Assembly (NCBI GenBank): GCA_027485405.1
Contig: JAIXRB010000145.1
Span: 1 to 17,511 of the forward strand
DNA: 17,511 nt
DNA from: Leptospiraceae bacterium
GTDB lineage: Bacteria > Spirochaetota > Leptospiria > Leptospirales > Leptospiraceae
Reading direction: 5' to 3'
In this document: piece by piece, positions 6,076 through 12,574 of the stretch
How the letters are laid out: the number at the start of each line of letters is the position of its first letter
Numbering within the stretch: the stretch's first letter is position 1
Program-made: the position numbers and the translations under genes
Notes under the pieces: generated by a model
Databases searched by the model: none
What the model was told of the DNA's origin: nothing
The model's input: only the letters and a program-made list of their open reading frames with translations

Positions 6076-8378
6076 ACTACCCCAATTAGCAAACGTTCGA
6101 CAGTTTGCAATAATATAGTCTGGTCAAATTTGGATTTAACCAAGTATTGATTTGCACCGGCGTCCTTTCCCTGTTTTATCTGCTCTTCAGATCCGAGACT
6201 TGTCAACATAACGATAGGAAGATTTTTATGAGTCATCATGGATCGGACTTCTTTCACAAGCGTTAATCCATCTTTTCTTGGCATTTCGAGATCAGTCAAT
6301 AGCAAGGAAATTTCATTCTTTTGGATCTTCTCATAAGCGTCTTGTCCATCGGAGGCGGTTATTACTGAATATCCATTCTCTTCCAATATTCTTTGAATTT
6401 GAGCTCTAGTAATTAGGCTGTCTTCAGCAACCATAATTGGTTTTATTCTTTTATTATCTTGCAGTTCCTCTTTCCATTCCCGAACGATCAAACGACCTTT
6501 GATTTCAGAAAATAAGTCAGGTACTTGAATCATATAACATATCTCGCCGGATTCCAAAATAGTTGTTCCTGCTAGTTTTGGAACAGATTCCAAAATTCCA
6601 CCAAATGGTTTTAAGAGAATTTCTTGCTTATCAACGATAGAATCAATGATGACTCCCACTTTTTCGCCATTGTGGCGTAAGATAATGCAAGATTCTTGCT
6701 TTTTAACTTTTACTGACCCTTGGTCTTCTTTTGGAAATCTAACTGGAAAATAGTCAGCTAGGTATAAAATTCGAATTGGTTCTTCACCCCAAGATATTAC
6801 TGGTTTTCCTTCGACACTTGATATCTGATCTTTGCGAATAAAAAGACTTTGATCGACAAACTCTGTTGGAATTCCATACTTCCATCCTTCCAGCTGTATG
6901 ATCAATACATGGTTTGTGCTAAAGTTTATAGGCAATCGAATGGTGAACTTTGTCCCAGATCCTAAAACTGTTTCAATCTCTATCGAACCTTTGAACTTAT
7001 CTACAAAAGTTTTAACAACATCCATTCCGACTCCCCTGCCAGAAAGATTTGTGACTTCTGCTTTAGTTGAAAATCCTGGGTGAAAAATGATTTCTTTGAT
7101 TTGGGTTTCGTTCATCTCATCAATTTCATGAGCTTGGTAAATTCCCTTTTGGATTGCCTTTTCTTTGATTTTCTTCAAGTCCAAGCCGCGTCCATCGTCT
7201 TCTATTTCTATGCAAACTGCATTGTTCACCATTTTTCCAGATATGGTAACCTTTGCTGGGTTGGGCTTTCCCAGAGAATCCCGTTCGTCTCTGGTTTCTA
7301 TTCCATGGTCTAACGAATTTCGAACTAAGTGCATCAAAGGATCTTTCAATTCTTCAATGACTAGCTTGTCGGCGGTTACTTGACCACCTTCGAGTGTAAG
7401 GTAGACTTCTTTGTTTAATTCCCGACTAATGTCTCGAACCGTTCGCGGAAATATATCAAAAACAGAAGATAAAGGTAACAGTCGAACATTCTGAATTCCT
7501 TCTTCTATCTTTCCTGCTATCAAATCTAACTTTGCAGAATCTTGAATAGATTTTACTTTAAGATTAGCTAGTCTTTGCAGAATTCCATCCCATTTTCGCT
7601 TTTCATCTTTACCGAGGCTGGCGGCTCCTTTCCATATTTTAGTAAAATCTTCAACTAGGAGGTTTAGCTCCATGATTTCTCCAGCACGTTTCTGAATTCT
7701 GTTCTTGGTTACAGTCAATTCACCTGAATAACTGAGGAGTCCGTCCAGTTTTGCGGGATCAACGCGCATTGTATCAATTTTAAATTTTCCACCGGGCCCT
7801 GCCGTTGGTTTGGGTGTAGGCGCTGGAGAAGCCGTCGGCTGAGAGATAGTCTTTTTCTCTTCCGCTCTGGGTTGACTTTGGGGTAACGGTTTAGCAGGAC
7901 TTGGGTTAGCTTGGGATGCAACTGGGGTTTCTTTAGGAGGGGAAGTTCCAGTTGGATTAGAACCTTGAACTTTAGCCGTAGTCTCTTTTGCACCTGGAGG
8001 AAGTGAAGTTCCATTTAATACATCGATAGTTTTTTTTAAATCTATGTGCGCCTTAGTTCCTGTGACAGCTTCATCTACAAGTAATCGCAATTGATCCAAA
8101 GCAAAATAGATACGATCGGCATCTTCGGGACGATATTCCGAATAACCTTTACTTGCCTTACCTAGTTGATCTTCTAAAACATGGGTAATGGATTCAATTT
8201 CTTTCAATCCTAAGAGCCCAGCCGCCCCCTTCATACTATGCGCTTCTCTGAAAATGGATTTCAAGAGATCCGGGTCTTTAGGGTTTTTCTCGAGCTCCAG
8301 AATTCCAGATTCAATCTTCTGGATATGCTCATTGCTATCTATCTGAAATAGTTCTCTGAACTCAGCGTCTTCAATCAT
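6072..8378 (-). CDS. cheA: CheA-type hybrid histidine kinase with C-terminal receiver
   Basis: A 768-residue hybrid kinase. P1/HPt, about 1-120: phospho-acceptor His47 (REAHSMKGAAGLLG). Residues 125-200 are a Pro/Thr/Ser/Ala-rich linker in place of the usual P2 CheY/CheB-docking domain. P3 dimerisation helices, about 204-303, carry an insert near 250-280. The P4 ATPase has an N box (HLVRNSLDHGIE, Asn354), G1 (EDDGRGLD, 393-400), F box (FHPGFSTK, 432-439) and G2 (GRGVGMDVV, 447-455). The P5 CheW-like domain is about 487-630. A C-terminal REC, 646-768, has Asp696 (LLTDLEMP) and Lys748, with Ser rather than Pro after the lysine. It autophosphorylates under receptor control and should pass phosphate to its own REC, to CheB and to the cyclase REC. 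The fused REC resembles Myxococcus FrzE and many alternative-function systems. It overlaps both neighbours. Confidence 0.96.
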   Translation of the reverse strand: MIEDAEFRELFQIDSNEHIQKIESGILELEKNPKDPDLLKSIFREAHSMKGAAGLLGLKEIESITHVLEDQLGKASKGYSEYRPEDADRIYFALDQLRLLVDEAVTGTKAHIDLKKTIDVLNGTSLPPGAKETTAKVQGSNPTGTSPPKETPVASQANPSPAKPLPQSQPRAEEKKTISQPTASPAPTPKPTAGPGGKFKIDTMRVDPAKLDGLLSYSGELTVTKNRIQKRAGEIMELNLLVEDFTKIWKGAASLGKDEKRKWDGILQRLANLKVKSIQDSAKLDLIAGKIEEGIQNVRLLPLSSVFDIFPRTVRDISRELNKEVYLTLEGGQVTADKLVIEELKDPLMHLVRNSLDHGIETRDERDSLGKPNPAKVTISGKMVNNAVCIEIEDDGRGLDLKKIKEKAIQKGIYQAHEIDEMNETQIKEIIFHPGFSTKAEVTNLSGRGVGMDVVKTFVDKFKGSIEIETVLGSGTKFTIRLPINFSTNHVLIIQLEGWKYGIPTEFVDQSLFIRKDQISSVEGKPVISWGEEPIRILYLADYFPVRFPKEDQGSVKVKKQESCIILRHNGEKVGVIIDSIVDKQEILLKPFGGILESVPKLAGTTILESGEICYMIQVPDLFSEIKGRLIVREWKEELQDNKRIKPIMVAEDSLITRAQIQRILEENGYSVITASDGQDAYEKIQKNEISLLLTDLEMPRKDGLTLVKEVRSMMTHKNLPIVMLTSLGSEEQIKQGKDAGANQYLVKSKFDQTILLQTVERLLIGVV

Positions 8379-10366
8379 TATAGTACTGAACTAGAGTTTC
8401 CGTCTACAAGACGTTTCATGGAAATCGTTGCTTCTCGCACCTGTTGAATTCCACTTTTTGTTTGAGACAAGCCCGTCGCAGTTTCCTGGGAACCTCGATT
8501 TAAGCTATTAACAGCTTGAACAACTTCATTGATAGCAATGGATTGCTGTTTTACATTGAGAGTGATTTGTTCGGTGCTCGTAAAAACGGTATTGATTGCG
8601 AGAAACACTCCTTCAAATGCCTGTACAACTTCACGGCCTAAATGCATAGATGTATGAACTTTTTTATTGCCTTCTTCTGTCGCCATAACCGTACTATCTG
8701 TAGCTTTTTTGATCTCTAACAAGATTTCTTGGATTTTTTCAGCACTGCGTTTGGATTCATCAGCTAGTTTACGAATTTCTCCAGCTACTACCGCGAATCC
8801 TTTTCCATATTCACCGGCTCTTGCCGCTTCCACAGCCGCATTGAGAGCCAACATATTTGTTTGATTTGCAATATCTGAAACCAGTCCAATGATATTTCCA
8901 ATTTGGTTGTTTTTCTCGGAAAGTTTAAGGATTTGTTCGCTGATAACCGCTACTTTTGAACCAAGCTCTTCCATGGATCCGACCATTTCTCCAACTTTTT
9001 CGGATCCGTTTTTAGCTGTTTCTTGCGCTTCTCTGGATTTGTCAGAAACAGTAACAGATTGTTCGGCTGTATGCCTTGCACTAGATCCTAGCTCAGCCAT
9101 CGTAGTACTAGTTTCGTTTACTGATGCTGATTGCATTTGAGCCGTTCGCTCTTGTTGTTCTATTGTAGCCGCTATTTCACGAGTAGAAGAGCTCAAAACA
9201 GTGATAGCACCCACTATAGGTTTGGTTAAGGTTCTTGTTAATAGGAAAGTCAGAAAGATAACTACTGAAGTAGTGATTAGAAAAATAAAGATAACATTTT
9301 GCTGAAGTTCTTGCAAAGGCTTCATTGCATAGTCTACTTCAAATTCGGATATAATTGCAAACTTCTGTCCAAAAACATTGAGTGGTCCATAAGAAATATA
9401 AACGTCTTCACCGTTGTAATTTGGTTCTTGTTTCATTCCGCTCTGTTCCGACAATGCTTCCCTAACTGCCGATGTATCATTCTTTTGCCTTAAAATGAAA
9501 GGTTTGTTAGGATACCTATGATCTGCAGTTCTAAATAGCGAATCCTGTCCGATTAGATAAACTGCACCATGGTCACCCAGAAACTCGTCTGTCATGCTGG
9601 AATTGATTTCATCGATGGGCATTTGAAGAGCAAGCACACCCACAATTCTGCCATTAGATACAATTGGAGCGGCTATAAATGAGGCAGGATCATCGTTTGA
9701 TGGTGCATAGTTATCAAAATCTGCAAAATGAACTGTAGTCAAATCCCTCGTATCTCTAGTTTCACGAAACACTCGCCCAAGATTTGAATCGCGGTATTTA
9801 CCGGAATTTAGGTTGGTAGCATAATCTAATTCTTTAAAAACAGAATAAACAATGTTTCCCTCTAAATCGATTAGGAAAAGATCATAAAAGTATTTATCTT
9901 TGATATATCTTCTAAAGAATGAATGGTATTTCTTATGTACGCGGGAATATTCGGAACCATCGTTTGGGTCAGATAATTCATCTTTCTTTCCGTTAGGATG
10001 CGGATTTTCAAAGATATACTTTTCCTGTAAGTATACAACTGGATTGATTTTAATCTTTCCATTTTTTAATTCTTCGAAGGAAGAGGCAAATTCAGAAAAA
10101 GAGAGCCGAACATCAGTAGATGCCGCCATGGCAAATATGTCTGTTTGCTTGGAATTGAAATAAGATAAAACTTGTCTTTTCTTTGTTTCTCGGATGCTAT
10201 TCATTTGAACTTCTAGGCTTCGAATGATTGCTTCCCTTGCGAAGTAAAGAAAAGTAAAGGATAAAATGACCGCTACGAGTAAACTGATTCCAAAGGCAAA
10301 GAGTTGTAGCTGAACTTTGAGACCCAGATTCTGAATTGAAAACTTTGATGATTTTAATTTTTCCAT
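8378..10366 (-). CDS. Methyl-accepting chemotaxis protein with large periplasmic Cache-type sensor, no evident HAMP
   Basis: A 662-residue chemoreceptor. TM1 is about 20-43; a large periplasmic domain, about 44-355, has a double-Cache look (DLFLIDLEGNIVYSVFKE at 162-179; SFIAAPIVSNGRIVGVLALQMP at 229-250); TM2 is about 356-378. After TRTLTKPIVGAI the chain runs straight into heptad-like helix, and I see no second HAMP helix or connector. The signalling tip is DIANQTNMLALNAAVEAA (498-515) followed by RAGEYGKGFAVVAGEIRK, very close to that of the other receptor in this operon. Candidate methylation sites include RHTAEQS (431-437) and ATEEGN (562-567). There is no CheR-docking pentapeptide: the C-terminus is DGNSSSVL. 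The start follows the cheW stop by 2 nt with GGGG just upstream. The ligand is unknown; Cache receptors commonly bind small organic molecules. Confidence 0.93.
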   Translation of the reverse strand: MEKLKSSKFSIQNLGLKVQLQLFAFGISLLVAVILSFTFLYFAREAIIRSLEVQMNSIRETKKRQVLSYFNSKQTDIFAMAASTDVRLSFSEFASSFEELKNGKIKINPVVYLQEKYIFENPHPNGKKDELSDPNDGSEYSRVHKKYHSFFRRYIKDKYFYDLFLIDLEGNIVYSVFKELDYATNLNSGKYRDSNLGRVFRETRDTRDLTTVHFADFDNYAPSNDDPASFIAAPIVSNGRIVGVLALQMPIDEINSSMTDEFLGDHGAVYLIGQDSLFRTADHRYPNKPFILRQKNDTSAVREALSEQSGMKQEPNYNGEDVYISYGPLNVFGQKFAIISEFEVDYAMKPLQELQQNVIFIFLITTSVVIFLTFLLTRTLTKPIVGAITVLSSSTREIAATIEQQERTAQMQSASVNETSTTMAELGSSARHTAEQSVTVSDKSREAQETAKNGSEKVGEMVGSMEELGSKVAVISEQILKLSEKNNQIGNIIGLVSDIANQTNMLALNAAVEAARAGEYGKGFAVVAGEIRKLADESKRSAEKIQEILLEIKKATDSTVMATEEGNKKVHTSMHLGREVVQAFEGVFLAINTVFTSTEQITLNVKQQSIAINEVVQAVNSLNRGSQETATGLSQTKSGIQQVREATISMKRLVDGNSSSVL

Positions 10367-10368
10367 TT

Positions 10369-11367
10369 TTACCCCAAGCTCTGCTTTACTCGATTAAAAA
10401 GAGAAGTTATATTGATTACATTAACATAACCTTCAGAATGTGCATAGGAGGCCTCGAGTAGAGTTCCGCCATCTGCCTTGCTTCCCAGTGGAGCGACTAA
10501 TCTTTCTTCATTCTTTTTGTAAACGACATCTACTAACTCATCTACCAGAAGTCCAAATTGGTTATTGCTTTCTTTTAAAATGACCACTTTTCCAAATTGA
10601 AAGGGCTTTTTTCTATCTTGTCCCATCAACTCGGAAAGAGAAATAACTGGTAAAACATCACCCCTGAGATTCATACATCCTTGTAGAATTGCACCCATTC
10701 CAGGAACTGGGGTCAATTGACTTGGGTCAGAAAATTCGAGCACGTTTTCCAATGGAATTCCAAAGTTTTCTTCGCCCGATTTTACAATCGATATAGCATC
10801 CATTCCGCCTTGGTCTAAAGAAATCTCTGTTTTGCGATAGGAATTGAGTCTTCTTTTGAGTAATGCTTTCTGGTCTGCAGAGAATGTATTAAAACTTTTA
10901 TCATACCATTCTAATTTCTTGGCATCTTCAAAGGTAAAAGATTCCACTTCCCAAGGTTTTTTTACTGTTTCTTGGGGGTAGAATTTGGATAAATCCAAAA
11001 GTGTGACAACTTCACCTTTGTAAACTCTCTCTTCCAAAATTCCTTTGTCATCGCCTAGTTGAGTATAGTACGATTCTTCCCAACTAACAACCTCTAAAAC
11101 ATCAGAAATGGGTATAGCAATGTTACCTTCGATTAGAATCAAGGAGTCTTCTATTGTGTAAGGCTCAGGTTGTTCTCCCCAGAATAGGCGAAGGTCTAAA
11201 ATAAAAACGATTTCTCCGCGCAAAGGCACAGCGGCAAAGACACCTTTTCCCCCAGTAGAGGAAGAGGTTAAAGGCAAAAACCATAGAATTTCTTTGATAA
11301 GCCCCGCCCTTGTAGCGTATTTCTTATCTCTAATTCTGAACAAAATCCATTCTGATTCTTTTGCCAT
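10369..11367 (-). CDS. cheW: Tandem CheW-domain coupling protein
   Basis: A 332-residue protein (341 from the upstream in-frame ATG at 11394), about twice the length of a single-domain CheW. Using the longer numbering, a divergent CheW-like fold spans about 15-140 with FAAVPLRGEIVFILDLRLFW, and a canonical one spans about 198-340 with LQGCMNLRGDVLPVISLSEL and FGLLVDELVDVV. A charged helical linker (about 150-190) joins them. It should bridge receptor tips and the CheA P5 domain, and two domains could let one molecule link two partners. I prefer the ATG at 11367 because it follows the cheR stop by 1 nt, matching the tight spacing of the other junctions; neither start has a clear Shine-Dalgarno sequence. 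It is the only CheW in the window. Domain 1 is degenerate enough that its partner may differ from that of domain 2. Confidence 0.9.
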   Translation of the reverse strand: MAKESEWILFRIRDKKYATRAGLIKEILWFLPLTSSSTGGKGVFAAVPLRGEIVFILDLRLFWGEQPEPYTIEDSLILIEGNIAIPISDVLEVVSWEESYYTQLGDDKGILEERVYKGEVVTLLDLSKFYPQETVKKPWEVESFTFEDAKKLEWYDKSFNTFSADQKALLKRRLNSYRKTEISLDQGGMDAISIVKSGEENFGIPLENVLEFSDPSQLTPVPGMGAILQGCMNLRGDVLPVISLSELMGQDRKKPFQFGKVVILKESNNQFGLLVDELVDVVYKKNEERLVAPLGSKADGGTLLEASYAHSEGYVNVINITSLFNRVKQSLG

Positions 11368-11368
11368 T

Positions 11369-12574
11369 TTAAAGGTCGTGGCAGAGGAACTCATCCCAAG
11401 CCGTAGACCATTCTCCCCTATCTTTTAGAGTTTCGGAGAGCGTAAGGTCATTCTTGAAAAGACTCTGAGCTTGCGCCTGGGATTTTCTGGCTTTTTCGCG
11501 ATTTCCTGTTTCCCAATAGTAACTCGCCAATTCATAGTAAGCCTCAATTGCAGTTGGATCTAAATAGATGGCTTCTTCGTACAACCGAACCATGGACTCA
11601 AATTCGCCTGCCCATTTTTTTTCTCTAGCCTGGATCAATGGCGATCCTTCGTTTTCTTTCTTTTTAGGAACTTGGTTTTTAGGTAAAGGAGCAGATTTTG
11701 GAAAATTAGTTTGAGGAGGAACAATGGAAGGTTGTTTCGACTTTTGAACTGGTTCTTTTATTACTGTCGCATCTATGTTAGTCGAGTTGACATAATAACT
11801 AGTTTTGTTTGCGACAGCATGCAAAGTTAAATTCCGAGGTAGTGGTCCCGTATATTCAGAATGCCCAAGAATAAGAATTCCATTTGGCTCTAAGGCATTT
11901 GCGAGGTTCTGAACGATTTTTGACTTGGAATCCGAATCCAAGTAGATCAATACATTTCGACAAACAATCAAATCAAACGACTGCAATATAGGATTCAACA
12001 GATTGCCGAGGCGAAACTGCACACGGTCTTTGATTTGTGATTGGATTTGAACCTCCCCGTTAGATTGGATCAAATAGTTTTCAAACAAAGGTGGAAGTCC
12101 TGCGCGAACTGAATATTGAGTGTATATACCTTTCTTTGCAAAGTCTATTGAGGATTCTTGCAAATCAGTTCCAAGCACTGAAAAATTAAAGTCTGCATAA
12201 TGGGTCTTCTTGAAAATCTCCGTCAAAATGGCTAAGGTATATACTTCTTCCCCTTTGCTACAACCCGCACTCCAGATGGAGAGGTTTTTTTTAGCTTTTC
12301 TTTTCCAATAGTCTGGGAGGATATTTTCGAAAACAGCTGTAAGCTGGTTTGGATCGCGAAAAAAATACGTTTCAGAAATGTTTAAAATTTCATAGATTCG
12401 TTTCCAAACTAAATCTGTAGAATCTTGCGTGAGGACAATGTTCTCAATCTCGTTTTTTCTTAAATTTGTAAGGATGAGTGGCCATTTTTCATCCTGATGG
12501 ATCATAATCCCTGTTCGGTTTAGTAAAATTTTCTGAAAACCTGTAAATAAGCTAAGCTCGTCCAATTTTTTCAA
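11369..12574 (-). CDS. cheR: CheR chemoreceptor methyltransferase with C-terminal TPR-like region, TTG start
   Basis: A 401-residue SAM-dependent methyltransferase that methylates receptor glutamates. CheR N-terminal helical domain, about 5-65: LSLFTGFQKILLNRTGIMI. Catalytic domain, about 66-262: ISETYFFRD (66-73), SAM loop IWSAGCSKGEEVYTLAI (100-116), GTDLQESSIDFAKKGIY (135-151) and CRNVLIYLD (205-213). A Pro/Lys/Ser-rich linker (270-310) leads to a TPR-like helical repeat around 318-373 (EEAIYLDPTAIEAYYELASYY). TPR-bearing CheR proteins include Myxococcus FrzF. No ATG is available before the N-terminal domain: the frame starts at TTG overlapping the ubiD-like stop as TTGA. A second TTG three codons on (12565) has better spacing from the AUAGG upstream and is an alternative. 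The start is therefore uncertain, while the gene is certain. Confidence 0.93.
   Translation of the reverse strand: MKKLDELSLFTGFQKILLNRTGIMIHQDEKWPLILTNLRKNEIENIVLTQDSTDLVWKRIYEILNISETYFFRDPNQLTAVFENILPDYWKRKAKKNLSIWSAGCSKGEEVYTLAILTEIFKKTHYADFNFSVLGTDLQESSIDFAKKGIYTQYSVRAGLPPLFENYLIQSNGEVQIQSQIKDRVQFRLGNLLNPILQSFDLIVCRNVLIYLDSDSKSKIVQNLANALEPNGILILGHSEYTGPLPRNLTLHAVANKTSYYVNSTNIDATVIKEPVQKSKQPSIVPPQTNFPKSAPLPKNQVPKKKENEGSPLIQAREKKWAGEFESMVRLYEEAIYLDPTAIEAYYELASYYWETGNREKARKSQAQAQSLFKNDLTLSETLKDRGEWSTAWDEFLCHDL

Noticed and set aside
5645..6118. 157-codon plus-strand frame antisense to cheB
   Set aside because: It mirrors the REC domain of CheB, whose conserved residues are read on the minus strand; no domain is visible in the plus frame.
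7715..8014. 99-codon minus-strand reading frame within cheA
   Set aside because: It is a frame shadow of the Pro/Thr-rich linker and start of P3 of CheA; the low-complexity Leu/Gln/Arg composition and lack of any start context make it non-coding.
10369..11394. Possibility that the long cheW is a frameshifted fusion of two genes or a decayed copy
   Set aside because: The frame is continuous with no internal stop, both halves keep hydrophobic beta-strand patterning, and the linker looks like a real charged helix. A tandem-domain protein is simpler.
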